This document shows, piece after piece, positions 53,481 through 62,187 of a stretch of DNA of 64,000 nt. The stretch covers positions 139,384 through 203,383 of the forward strand of contig NZ_CP033004.1 of NCBI RefSeq assembly GCF_005080745.1. Reading direction: 5' to 3'. The notes beneath the pieces are model-generated. The model was given only the letters and a program-made list of their open reading frames with translations. It did not search any database and was not told the origin of the DNA. The position numbers and the translations under genes are program-made. The DNA is from Buchnera aphidicola (Melaphis rhois). Lineage in GTDB: Bacteria; Pseudomonadota; Gammaproteobacteria; Enterobacterales; Enterobacteriaceae. Position 1 is the first letter of the stretch. Each line of letters opens with the position of its first letter.

Positions 53481-56009
53481 TTATAAAAACGATTTATTTG
53501 CTTTTTGTACAGCAACTACTTTTTCTTTTTCAGAAGTTCTAATTAAAATAACGCCTTGTGTGTTTCTTCCAAGAATTCCGATTTCTGATATTCTAGTTCT
53601 AACTAATGTTCCAGCATTAGTTATAATCATAATTTGATCTTGTTCCATAACTTGCATGGATCCAATCATTATTCCATTTTTTTTAGTTATTTTTATAGCT
53701 ATTGTTCCTCGGGTAGCTCTAGACTTTATTGGAAATTCATGAATTTCTGTTCTTTTCCCGTATCCACGTTCAGTTACAATCAATATATTTCCAGTACCTC
53801 GGGGTACTACTAAGGAAACGACTTTATCTTGTTTTTTTATTGCAATACCTTTTACTCCAGAAGCATTTCTTCCCATTGTTCTGACTAGTTTTTCAGAAAA
53901 GTGGACAGCTTTTCCTATTGCAGTGAATAACATTATTTTATCTTCTCCATTGGTAAGTGACACACCGATTAATTCATCATCGTTTTTTAACTTAATAGCA
54001 ATTTTCCCTGAAACTCTGGGTTTTTTAAACTCGCATAAATTAGTTTTTTTAACCATTCCCTGAGCAGTAGCCATAAAAATATTTATACTATCTTTATATT
54101 CTGAAATAGGTAATATTGCTGTTATTCGTTCCTTTGTACTTAAAGGTAAAAGATTAACTATTGGGCGTCCACGTGCATTTCTACTAGATTCTGGTAATTG
54201 ATAAACTTTCATCCAATATATTATTCCACGGCTAGAAAAACAAAGAATTGTATCGTGTGTATTTGCAACTAATAAACTTTCTATAAAATCTTCTTCTTTT
54301 GTTTTTGCCGCTGATTTTCCTTTTCCTCCTCTTTTCTGTGCTTCATAAGTAGATAACGGTTGATATTTTACGTATCCTGAATGGGATAAAGTAACTACTA
54401 CGTCTTCTTTGTTTATCATGTCAGAGAGATTAATGTCTTCATAAGTTTTAGTAATTAGTGTGCGTCTTTTATCTCCAAAGCTATGTTTAATTTTAGTTAG
54501 TTCTTCTTTCATAACATGAATTAATTTATCGGTATCTTTTAATATGTTATCTAGTGTTGTAGAAGATTCTATAAGTTTTTTATGTTCTTGGACGAGTCTT
54601 GAAGATTCTAAATGTGTTAGTTTATGAAGACGTAGTTCTAAAATTGCGTTTACTTGTTCTTGAGTTAAAAAAAATGTATTGTTTTTATTTAATTTAGGTC
54701 TTATGACGTGAGATGTTAGGATATGATTATTTAATATGTTCATATGTTTGGAATTACTTGAATACCAGTTTTTAGATAACAATAGTTCTTTGGCTTCTAA
54801 CAATGATTTTGAATTCTTAATTAATGATATGATCATATCAATGTTTTCTAAAGAAATGATTAGTCCTTCAATTATGTGAATTTTTTTTTGAATTTTTTTT
54901 AATTCAAATAGACTACGTCTTGTAATTATTGTTCGACGATGTGATATAAATTCGCGTAATATATCTTTTAACGACATTATTTTTGGTTGCCCATTAGTTA
55001 ATGCAACCATGTTAATGCCAAAAGAAATTTGTAATTGAGTTAAAGTATATAATTGATTAAGAATAATCTCTGATTTTGCTTCTTTTTTTATTTCTATAAC
55101 TATTCTCATGCCTTCTTTATCTGATTCATCGCGTAATCCGACAATACCTTCTATTTTCTTATCTTTGACTAGTTCAGCAATTTTTTCAATAACGCGTGAC
55201 TTGTTAACTTGATAAGGTAATTCAAAGATAATTATAGATTCTTTTTTTGTTTTTTTGTGAATTTCTGTTTTACTTTTGGCTCGAATATGAATTTTTCCTC
55301 TTCCTGTTTGATATGCTTCTGCAATTCCTGTACATCCATTAATAATTCCAGCAGTTGGAAAATCAGGACCTGGAATATATTCCATAAGTTTTTTTAGTGT
55401 GATTTTATTGTCGTCTATAAATGCTAAACATCCATTGATTACTTCGTTTATATTATGAGGAGGAATGTTAGTAGCCATTCCTACTGCAATGCCAGATGAG
55501 CCATTTACTAGTAAATTAGGTATTTTTGTAGGTAATATTTCTGGAATTTTTTCTGTTTCATCGTAATTAAGATAGAATTGTACTGTGTCTTTATCTAAAT
55601 CATTTAAAAATTCATATGCTATTTTAGACATTCTAATTTCAGTATATCTCATAGCTGCAGCAGAATCTCCATCTATTGATCCAAAATTTCCTTGTCCATC
55701 GATTAGTGTATATCGTAATGAAAATGATTGGGCCATTCTTACTATAGCATCGTATACAGCTGTATCGCCATGAGGGTGATATTTTCCGATAACATCACCG
55801 ACAATTCTAGCTGATTTTTTGTACAGTTTATTCCAATCGTTATTTAAATTTTTCATGGCAAATAATATTCTTCTATGAACTGGTTTTAATCCATCTCGAA
55901 CATCTGGTAATGCACGTCCTATTATCACTGACATAGCATAGTCTAAATAAGAATTTTTAAGCTCATCTTCGATGTTAATTTCTATTATTTCGTTTGCAAT
56001 TTTTTTCAT
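53481..56009 (-). CDS. gyrA: DNA gyrase subunit A
   Basis: Type IIA topoisomerase subunit that cuts and rejoins DNA while introducing negative supercoils. From ATG 56009 ([18 protein letters not shown]) it has 842 residues (E. coli 875). The cleavage Tyr is in [12 protein letters not shown] near 122, the quinolone-determining region reads [15 protein letters not shown] (Thr83), and a C-terminal six-blade wrapping domain carries the [10 protein letters not shown] (GyrA-box) sequence. The acidic tail of E. coli is mostly missing, which explains the shorter length. The in-frame codon at 56036 would add a lysine-rich MLLKKKKLI. Confidence 0.98.
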   Translation of the reverse strand: MKKIANEIIEINIEDELKNSYLDYAMSVIIGRALPDVRDGLKPVHRRILFAMKNLNNDWNKLYKKSARIVGDVIGKYHPHGDTAVYDAIVRMAQSFSLRYTLIDGQGNFGSIDGDSAAAMRYTEIRMSKIAYEFLNDLDKDTVQFYLNYDETEKIPEILPTKIPNLLVNGSSGIAVGMATNIPPHNINEVINGCLAFIDDNKITLKKLMEYIPGPDFPTAGIINGCTGIAEAYQTGRGKIHIRAKSKTEIHKKTKKESIIIFELPYQVNKSRVIEKIAELVKDKKIEGIVGLRDESDKEGMRIVIEIKKEAKSEIILNQLYTLTQLQISFGINMVALTNGQPKIMSLKDILREFISHRRTIITRRSLFELKKIQKKIHIIEGLIISLENIDMIISLIKNSKSLLEAKELLLSKNWYSSNSKHMNILNNHILTSHVIRPKLNKNNTFFLTQEQVNAILELRLHKLTHLESSRLVQEHKKLIESSTTLDNILKDTDKLIHVMKEELTKIKHSFGDKRRTLITKTYEDINLSDMINKEDVVVTLSHSGYVKYQPLSTYEAQKRGGKGKSAAKTKEEDFIESLLVANTHDTILCFSSRGIIYWMKVYQLPESSRNARGRPIVNLLPLSTKERITAILPISEYKDSINIFMATAQGMVKKTNLCEFKKPRVSGKIAIKLKNDDELIGVSLTNGEDKIMLFTAIGKAVHFSEKLVRTMGRNASGVKGIAIKKQDKVVSLVVPRGTGNILIVTERGYGKRTEIHEFPIKSRATRGTIAIKITKKNGIMIGSMQVMEQDQIMIITNAGTLVRTRISEIGILGRNTQGVILIRTSEKEKVVAVQKANKSFL

Positions 56010-56402
56010 AATTAGTTTCTTTTTTTTTAATAACATTAAGCATTATGATAATATCATAATGAAAAATTTAATTAATACAAAAACATTATTTTGAGATATT
56101 GCACAATGTGTTTTTGTATCAAATAAAACGAAGAATTCTTGAGATGTAATTTTAACAAAATCGTATATTTGATTTTAATTGAATTATAATGAATTTATAC
56201 ATTTAAAATAGTTACTTTAGCATATCGGAATATTTACGTTTTAAATTAGTTTTATTCGAATATTTTAGAATTATTTTATATAGAACTTAATTTAAAATAT
56301 TATTTACTATATTTTTGAATTGATTTACTATTAGATAGTATTTTATTAAAGTCTATTAATGAATGATATTATTTTATATAATATAAATGTATGGAGTTTA
56401 TT
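56010..56402. other. Spacer between divergent gyrA and yba2
   Basis: About 390 bases, very AT-rich, between two divergent genes; promoters for both should lie here. GGAG at 56394-56397 is the yba2 ribosome site. No gene, tRNA or strong repeat seen. Confidence 0.55.
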
Positions 56403-57137
56403 ATGAATAGTGATGAAAAACAATTAATAGAGAATTTATTTTCTAGATTATATAAAACTGAAATAAAATCTTCTAACCGAGATGATATAGCTGAAAAATT
56501 AATAAAGGATTTATTAGAAAAATATCCTAATTCGCCGTATTATATGGCTCAAACTATTTTAATTCAAGAAACAGCAATAAAAAAGTTGAATGAAAAAATT
56601 TCTGTATTAAATAATAATCTTGAAAAGAATAAGCAAGACGATAAGAGTGCATCAGGTGGTGGTTTTTTATCTAACTTATTTGGCACAAAAAAACATCAAG
56701 TTGCTTCGAAAGAACATATGTATAGTAATGAAAATAAACCAAATAACACAGTACGAGATTCTAATTTTGGTTCTTTTCCTTCACAAACTCGTTCTAATAC
56801 TATACCTCAATCAGGAACTATTAATAATACGAGTGGATTTCTTAGTGGAGCACTTCAAACAGCTGCAGGAGTTGCTGGTGGTGTAGTTATGGCAAATATG
56901 TTAATGAATCTTTTTCAAAATAAAAAACCTGAAGAGGACGTGATAGATGCAGTTCATGATGTTGATGCTTCTCATATAGAACCTAATATTATAGATAGTG
57001 ATCCTATACATAATCAATATGTTAGTGAAGATACAACATATTTTGATAACAATGTTGAAAATTTTCATCAAACTGATTATAACGAAATTTGTGATAATGA
57101 TGATTGTAATACTTTTGAAGATGATAATTTTATTTAG
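56403..57137 (+). CDS. yba2: Conserved DUF2076-type protein (Buchnera yba2)
   Basis: Function unknown. From ATG 56403 (GGAG six bases upstream of it) the protein has 244 residues: a helical N-terminus to about 75 (MNSDEKQLIENLFSRLYK, YPNSPYYMAQTILIQE), a short glycine motif SGGGFLSNLFG at 84-94, a Ser/Asn-rich linker, a small-residue hydrophobic segment GFLSGALQTAAGVAGGVVMA (145-164), and a strongly acidic Asn/Asp-rich tail. This matches the DUF2076 layout known from other proteobacteria. There is no signal peptide. The hydrophobic segment could contact a membrane or drive assembly. E. coli K-12 lacks a close homologue, as far as I recall. Confidence 0.85.
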   Translation: MNSDEKQLIENLFSRLYKTEIKSSNRDDIAEKLIKDLLEKYPNSPYYMAQTILIQETAIKKLNEKISVLNNNLEKNKQDDKSASGGGFLSNLFGTKKHQVASKEHMYSNENKPNNTVRDSNFGSFPSQTRSNTIPQSGTINNTSGFLSGALQTAAGVAGGVVMANMLMNLFQNKKPEEDVIDAVHDVDASHIEPNIIDSDPIHNQYVSEDTTYFDNNVENFHQTDYNEICDNDDCNTFEDDNFI

Positions 57138-57173
57138 TATCTCAAAATATATATTTTATATATTTTTGTTAAA

Positions 57174-57216
57174 AAATCAAACCAGCAATGATGTATAGTT
57201 TTTGCTGGTTTGATTT
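57174..57216. terminator. Terminator between convergent yba2 and peroxiredoxin gene
   Basis: AAATCAAACCAGCAA (57174-57188) pairs perfectly with TTGCTGGTTTGATTT (57202-57216). On the minus strand the stem is followed by further U residues, so it should be efficient for the peroxiredoxin gene; on the plus strand the tail is AAAATATT and termination of yba2 is less certain. Confidence 0.85.
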
Positions 57217-57259
57217 AAAATATTAACTCTTAATATAGTTAATTTTAATATCAATATTA

Positions 57260-57856
57260 TTAAACATCATATAAACTTTTTAAATATTGTTTTACTCCAT
57301 TCGGAGTTGCTTTCATTCCTTTCTTTCCTACTTCCCAGTTAGCTGGACATACTTCTCCGTATTTTTCGTAAAAATGAAGCGCATCTATCATCCTAATGAT
57401 GTCGGAAATGTTTCTACCGAAAGGTAAATCATTAATAATTTGATGTCGAATTATTCCATGTTTATCGATTAAGAAAGATGCTCTTAGTGCAATACCTAAT
57501 GTTGGATGTTCAACTTGATATGATTTTTGTATTTCTCTTTTTACATCAGAAACAATTATATATTTGATTGGTCCAATACCTCCTTGGTTAGGATTAGTTT
57601 GGCGCCATGCGTTATGTACATATATTGAATCGATAGATACTCCTATTATTTCCGTATTTCTTTTTTTAAATTCTGACAAAGATGAATTAAATGCTATAAT
57701 TTCTGAAGGACAAACAAACGTAAAATCCATAGGCCAGAAAAATAATACAGCTGTTTTCCCGTGAATATGATTTTTAAAATTAAAATTTTCCATGATATCA
57801 TTATCATGTAATATAGCTGGTGCAGTAAAATCAGGTGCTGGATAAGTTATTAACAT
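57260..57856 (-). CDS. tsaA: 2-Cys peroxiredoxin (AhpC/Tsa family)
   Basis: Thiol peroxidase that reduces hydrogen peroxide and organic peroxides. The 198-residue protein has the peroxidatic Cys in DFTFVCPSEIIAF (about residue 49), the resolving Cys in YGEVCPANWEVG (about 170), and the C-terminal helix region typical of typical 2-Cys enzymes. It more resembles the Tsa/Prx type than E. coli AhpC in length and C-terminus; the symbol is therefore tentative. No ahpF-like reductase is adjacent. Confidence 0.93.
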   Translation of the reverse strand: MLITYPAPDFTAPAILHDNDIMENFNFKNHIHGKTAVLFFWPMDFTFVCPSEIIAFNSSLSEFKKRNTEIIGVSIDSIYVHNAWRQTNPNQGGIGPIKYIIVSDVKREIQKSYQVEHPTLGIALRASFLIDKHGIIRHQIINDLPFGRNISDIIRMIDALHFYEKYGEVCPANWEVGKKGMKATPNGVKQYLKSLYDV

Positions 57857-57885
57857 TTTTTTCTCTTGTTTTATTAATTTAATTT

Positions 57886-57936
57886 TAGTCTTAAAAACTA
57901 TTTTTACTAATAAAATTAAAATAGTTTTTAAGACTA
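57886..57936. repeat. Perfect 19-base inverted repeat between divergent peroxiredoxin gene and ung
   Basis: The arms occupy 57886-57904 (TAGTCTTAAAAACTATTTT) and 57918-57936 (AAAATAGTTTTTAAGACTA), exact complements around a 13-base loop. It lies 30 bases before the peroxiredoxin start, in the leader or promoter region, not at a gene end. It could be an mRNA leader hairpin, an operator, or a relic terminator. Confidence 0.85.
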
Positions 57937-58060
57937 TGAGTTTTCCATTGTATGTTTGTATAAATAATTTTATTTAACTAGTTTAAACAGTATAATATTA
58001 TTAAAAAAGATAATTTAAAATAATATTTTTATGTATAAATAACCAACTTGGAACGTTTAT

Positions 58061-58725
58061 ATGAATAATTATATCATAGACTGGAAAGATGTATTAGAAC
58101 AAGAAAAAAAAAATCATATTTCATTAACATCATTCGATATCTTGATAATGCAAGAAAATATAAGGTAATTTATCCTCCTAAAAACGAAGTTTTTAATGCT
58201 TTTTTGTTGACGAAATTTTCTGATATCAAAGTAGTAGTTATTGGTCAAGATCCATATTTTAGACCAGGACAAGCACATGGTTTAGCATTTTCTGTTCGAA
58301 AAAACACAAATATTCCTCCTTCTTTAGCTAATATACATAAAGAGCTAATTAATGATATGGGTATACCTTTTTTATTTAAACATGGGTGTTTAGAGAGTTG
58401 GGCGCGTCAGGGAGTTTTATTATTAAATTCAATTTTAACAGTAGAATCAGGTAAGCCAGGTTCTCATTCTAAATTAGGATGGGAAATTTTTACTAGTCAA
58501 GTTATAAATATTATTAGTAAATATCATTCGGGAATTGTTTTTTTGTTATGGGGATCATATGCTAAAAAAAAGGTAAATAATATTAGTCGTCATCATGTAC
58601 TATTGGCATCGCATCCATCACCATTATCATCTTATAAAGGGTTTTTTGGATGCCGCCATTTTTCAAAAACAAATATTTTATTGAAGGATCAAAATAAAGC
58701 TACAATTAATTGGTTTTATGATTAA
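58061..58725 (+). CDS. ung: Uracil-DNA glycosylase, frame interrupted at a poly(A) run
   Basis: Removes uracil from DNA as the first step of base-excision repair. The N-terminal part (ATG 58061; MNNYIIDWKDVLEQEKK) and the rest (SYFINIIRYLDNARKYKV onward) are in different frames, and the switch falls in a run of 10 A at 58104-58113. Adding one A gives a 221-residue protein (E. coli 229) with the catalytic Asp at position 64 (GQDPY) and the HPSPLSS block near the end. In the DNA as read, the first frame stops after 36 codons. A start at TTG 58204 would lack about 47 residues. The motif GQDPYHG is GQDPYFR here. Function depends on slippage, or the gene is decaying. Confidence 0.85.
58104..58113 (+). 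repeat. Poly(A) run of 10 at the ung frame switch
   Basis: Ten consecutive A in codons for EKK; eleven are needed to join the two frames of ung. Confidence 0.9.
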
Positions 58726-58812
58726 TTTTTTTATATTTTTATACAAACGTTATGTGTTTTTATATGTTTTAAATATAATTTTTTCTTAATTAAAGTAGTT
58801 TACAAGATTAAA

Positions 58813-59385
58813 TTATAGCGTTTCTTTTTTTATGTTTACTGTAGCTTTGCGTATAATTGTATCCTGGCATATATAACCATCTTTAATTATTGAAGAGACA
58901 TAGTAGGAATCAGTATCATTTAATTGTTCGTTAGATTCAGTTTGGTGGAGCAATGGATTAAATTTTATATTTATTTTATTTTCTACTATTATATTACATT
59001 GTTTGATTGTATTTAATAATGATTTTAAAGTTAATGAAATTCCCTTAACTATTTTATTGTGTTCAATATTTAGTGTATGTGCAATGTTTTTTATGTTGTT
59101 TAAATCATCTAATATTGGAATTAATTTAGTACAAAAATATTGTAGTTGTGTTTTTTCTATTTCTTTTATTTTTTTATCAGTTCTTTTTTTTATATTTTCT
59201 ATTTCTGCTTGTTCTCGTAATTTTATATCAACAATATTTTTTTTTATATTTAATATTTTTTCGTTTAATTGGTTGATGTTATTAAAAGAATCACGTTGGT
59301 TTGGAATGTTTTTTGTTTGGTTTTTTTGAATTGTAACATTTTCGTTATCATTTGTAGTATCTAGTTTTATATTGTTGTTACTCAT
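58813..59385 (-). CDS. grpE: Nucleotide exchange factor GrpE (divergent)
   Basis: Releases ADP from DnaK. The 190-residue protein (E. coli 197) has a polar, Asn-rich N-terminus, a long coiled-coil helix (about residues 36-80, with REQAEIENIKKRTDKKIKEI matching E. coli RAEMENLRRRTE), the TKLIPILDDLNNI segment, GISLTLKSLLNTIK, NPLLHQTESNEQ and the final IKDGYICQDTIIRKATVNI beta domain. It is more divergent than DnaK and DnaJ. Buchnera genomes are known to carry two grpE genes; this copy is divergent from nadK, as in E. coli. Confidence 0.9.
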   Translation of the reverse strand: MSNNNIKLDTTNDNENVTIQKNQTKNIPNQRDSFNNINQLNEKILNIKKNIVDIKLREQAEIENIKKRTDKKIKEIEKTQLQYFCTKLIPILDDLNNIKNIAHTLNIEHNKIVKGISLTLKSLLNTIKQCNIIVENKINIKFNPLLHQTESNEQLNDTDSYYVSSIIKDGYICQDTIIRKATVNIKKETL

Positions 59386-59507
59386 ATAAATATCCTTATG
59401 TATTTTTAGAAGCTAAATATTTGTTAAGTTTTAGAAATAACAATAAGTTTTTTTAGTATGATATATTAAATAATAATTTGTAATTTTATCATAAAGGAAT
59501 TTATTTT

Positions 59508-60379
59508 GTGAAACAATATTTTAGTTGTATTGGAATAGTAGGATACCCACGTCATTTTAGCGCACTATCTACGCATAAAGTCCTTTATAATTGGCTAAAA
59601 AAAAAAAGTATCATGTAATTATTGAAGATAAAGTAGCTATTAAGTTAGGTTTGAAGGAAATTAATATAGATTCTTTATCTAATATTGGCAAGCAGTGTGA
59701 TTTAGTAATAGTAGTGGGAGGTGATGGAAATATGTTGTGTGCAGCCCGCGTATTGTCTGCATATAAAATTAAAATTATTGGAATTAATAGAGGAAATTTG
59801 GGTTTTTTAACTGATTTAAATCCCGACACTGCATTTGAACAATTGCTTTATGTACTTTCAGGAAAATATATTCAAGAAAATCGTTTCTTATTAGAAGTTA
59901 GAGTTATTAAGAAAAATGGATTATTTTCTGAAAGCAAAGCTATTAATGAAATAGTATTGCATGCCGAACATGTAGCTCATATGATAGATTTTGAAGTGTA
60001 CATTAATAGTTCTTTTGCTTTTTCTCAACGTTCTGATGGTTTAATTATTTCTACTCCTACAGGATCAACTGGATATTCTCTTTCAGCTGGTGGTCCTATT
60101 TTAGTTACTTCATTAGAAGCTATTGTATTAGTTCCTATGTTTCCTCATACTTTATCCTCTCGACCTTTAGTAATCAGTAGTACTAGTATTATTTGCTTGA
60201 AATGTATGGAAACTGTATCAAAATTAAAAATAAGTTGCGATGGTCAAATAATACTACCGGTAGAAAATCAGGATGTAATTTTTATTAAACGGAGTAGAGA
60301 TTTTTTATCTTTAATACATCCAAAAAATTATAATTATTTTGACGTTTTAAGTTCTAAATTAAATTGGTTAAAAAAATAA
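59508..60379 (+). CDS. nadK: NAD kinase, frame interrupted at a poly(A) run
   Basis: Phosphorylates NAD to NADP, normally essential. The start is GTG 59508, with AAAGGA at 59493-59498 upstream. The N-terminal frame ([19 protein letters not shown] ... LYNWLKK) and the main frame ([16 protein letters not shown] onward) are joined by adding one A to a run of 11 A at 59597-59607. The result has 290 residues (E. coli 292) and lines up without gaps through the junction. The main frame has [42 protein letters not shown] and the C-terminal [17 protein letters not shown]. As read, the first frame stops after 34 sense codons. Confidence 0.92.
59597..59607 (+). repeat. Poly(A) run of 11 at the nadK frame switch
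   Basis: Eleven consecutive A after TGGCT; twelve are needed to join the N-terminal and main frames of nadK. Confidence 0.9.
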
Positions 60380-60416
60380 TTTTTATATCGATAATTATAG
60401 AATACGTTATTATTTG

Positions 60417-60777
60417 TGGAGCTGGCGGGAATCGAACCCGCGTCCAAAACTTTTACGACTTCAGTACTACATGCTTAGTCTATTATTGGTGATTATCTAC
60501 AAACGTATAGACACGCGTATAGATTATTACTTACAGAAATTTTAACAAATCAAGATTGTAAGTATGACTCGAATTTGCGATCTCTTGTTTTTTTAACCCC
60601 TTTTATCTTTTCTTTAAGAGAATAAGTAAAGAAAGAGGGCTTTAACTTAGGTTATTAAGCTGCTAAAGCGTAGTTTTTATGTTTTGCTATTATATTTTTA
60701 CGGCTTTTAACGAGGCAAACCGTTCCTCGGCATGCACTTTAGTTTTCAATAATTTTGTCGAATCCATAATCAGCCCC
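60417..60777 (-). ncRNA. ssrA: tmRNA (ssrA RNA)
   Basis: Rescues stalled ribosomes by trans-translation with SmpB. The minus strand begins GGGGCTGATTATGGATTCGAC, matching the E. coli 5' end, and finishes with the tRNA-like T arm GACGCGGGTTCGATTCCCGC and acceptor CAGCTCCA; GGGGCTG pairs with CAGCTCC. The tag frame ends in YALAA followed by two stops, and the pseudoknot-rich body lies between. The gene is 361 bases to the discriminator A at 60417. The bases after it are CAA, so the CCA end is not encoded, unlike E. coli. Confidence 0.96.
60655..60687 (-). other. tmRNA tag-peptide reading frame
   Basis: Resume codon GCA at 60687, then AAA CAT AAA AAC TAC GCT TTA GCA GCT and TAA: the encoded tag is AKHKNYALAA (with an Ala first added from the charged tmRNA). 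The C-terminal YALAA degradation signal is the same as in E. coli ANDENYALAA, while the Asn-Asp-Glu part is replaced by Lys-His-Lys. Confidence 0.92.
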
Positions 60778-60784
60778 TATTTTG

Positions 60785-60790
60785 ATTATA
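60785..60790 (-). promoter_or_regulatory. Candidate -10 box of ssrA
   Basis: On the minus strand TATAAT lies at 60790-60785, seven bases before the mature 5' G at 60777. The -35 region is weak (TAGATT at the 17-base spacing). Confidence 0.4.
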
Positions 60791-60909
60791 TAACAAAATA
60801 AATTTATAATCTAGTAATAAATTTTAGTGAATATTTAAAACTTGATTAATAGTCATATAACTTTGCAATTAATTACAGTTTATTTAAAAGATATATAGGA
60901 GTAATTGAT

Positions 60910-61242
60910 ATGAGTACTGTAACAAGAATTCGAGACCAAATTAAAAATAATCCTATCATAATTTATATGAAGGGATCTCCTGATTCTCCTAATTGCGGTT
61001 TCTCTGCTAAAGCTGTTCAAGCTTTATCTTCATGTGGAATAAGATTTGCATTTGTTAATGTTCTTGAACATCCGGATATTCGAAGTGAATTGCCGAAATA
61101 TGCTAATTGGCCAACTTTTCCGCAATTGTGGATTAGTGGAAATCTTATAGGAGGTTGCAATATTATTTTAGAATTATTTGAAAGTGGAGAACTTGAACTT
61201 TTGCTTAAAAAAGCTATTAATAATGTCAATAGATCTGAGTAA
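60910..61242 (+). CDS. grxD: Monothiol glutaredoxin
   Basis: Monothiol glutaredoxin of the Grx4 type that binds and delivers 2Fe-2S clusters; relevant to the many cluster proteins of complex I. The 110-residue protein (E. coli 115) has the active site NCGFSAKAVQ near residue 30, KYANWPTFPQLWI near 71 (TFP) and GNLIGGCNI near 85. AGGAG lies nine bases before the ATG. Its probable terminator is inside the end of rnt. Confidence 0.97.
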   Translation: MSTVTRIRDQIKNNPIIIYMKGSPDSPNCGFSAKAVQALSSCGIRFAFVNVLEHPDIRSELPKYANWPTFPQLWISGNLIGGCNIILELFESGELELLLKKAINNVNRSE

Positions 61243-61378
61243 AGTAATAGATATTTGATTTTTTTAATTAAATAGTTTAGTTTTTAATTAAACTAGATTA
61301 AGTACTATAGATGTGTAAAAGATTTAAGATATAATAATTCTATTATTCAATTTGTACGTAATAATAGTATTTTTTTGG

Positions 61379-62014
61379 TTATTGGGTGGGTGGCCATCCA
61401 CCCAATTTTTTCCATCGGTTAACTATTTCGCAAAATAGATTAGCTGTTTTTTTTGTATCATATAAAGCTGAATGTGCTTGATTATTATCAAATTTTAATC
61501 CGATTGTTTTACATGCTCTTGCTAGAACAGTTTGTCCTACAGCTAGTCCGCTTAATGTAGCCGTATCGAATATAGTAAATGGATGAAATGGGTTGTTTTT
61601 TATTTTATTTCTTGTAATAGCTGCCATAAGAAAATTAAAATCAAATATTGCATTATGAGCTACAATAATGCTTTTACTACATTTTTGTTTTTGAATTCCT
61701 GCATTAATTAGTTGAAATATAGAGTGTAATGCTTCGCATTCGCTAATTGCACCACGAAGTGGATTAAAAGGATCAATTCCGTTGAATGCAATAGCATTGG
61801 GATCGATAATTGATCCTGTAAAAGGTTTTATATGACAGTGTAAAGTGGTTTCTTGTTCTAATAGTCCTAGTGAGTTCATTTTTAATGTAATAACAGCAAT
61901 TTCTAATAATGCGTGTATTGTTGAATCAAATCCAGAAGTTTCAATATCGATAACTACTGGATAAAGAGTTCGAAATCGTTTACTTAAGAAATAATGTTCT
62001 TTTATTTTGTACAT
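61379..62014 (-). CDS. rnt: Ribonuclease T
   Basis: DEDD-family 3'-5' exonuclease that trims tRNA, 5S and 23S RNA ends. The 211-residue protein (E. coli 215) shows the exonuclease motifs [12 protein letters not shown] near residue 19, [12 protein letters not shown] near 121, and [15 protein letters not shown] near 180. The end [13 protein letters not shown] is a few residues shorter than in E. coli. The last codons form a GC-rich palindrome that also serves the opposite strand. Acts on the 3' ends of stable RNAs such as the tmRNA next to it. Confidence 0.97.
   Translation of the reverse strand: MYKIKEHYFLSKRFRTLYPVVIDIETSGFDSTIHALLEIAVITLKMNSLGLLEQETTLHCHIKPFTGSIIDPNAIAFNGIDPFNPLRGAISECEALHSIFQLINAGIQKQKCSKSIIVAHNAIFDFNFLMAAITRNKIKNNPFHPFTIFDTATLSGLAVGQTVLARACKTIGLKFDNNQAHSALYDTKKTANLFCEIVNRWKKLGGWPPTQ
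61381..61411 (+). terminator. Intrinsic terminator of grxD inside the rnt 3' end
   Basis: On the plus strand ATTGGGTGG (61381-61389) pairs with CCACCCAAT (61398-61406) and is followed by T residues through 61411. It is one of the most GC-rich stems in the window and lies within the last codons of the convergent rnt gene. It has a U tract only on the plus strand. Confidence 0.8.
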
Positions 62015-62187
62015 CAGATTCTCATTTTGTAATTAAATGTCTATAATTTTTTATCATTTACTGTATAATAATGTAAAGTACTAGATAGTTATTATGAAAT
62101 TATATTATAATTTGATAATGACGTCATAAAATTTTTTAAAAGATAATCTTTTTAACAGGTACATAACAAGATTTATAGGATTATAAA

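Noticed and set aside
58204-58725. ung starting at TTG 58204 as an intact short gene.
   Set aside because: It would lack about 47 conserved residues, and the upstream sequence clearly encodes them in the other frame.
59591-60379. nadK starting at TTG 59591 as an intact gene.
   Set aside because: The N-terminal strand with IGIVGYPRH, conserved in the family, is encoded upstream in the other frame behind a good ribosome site.
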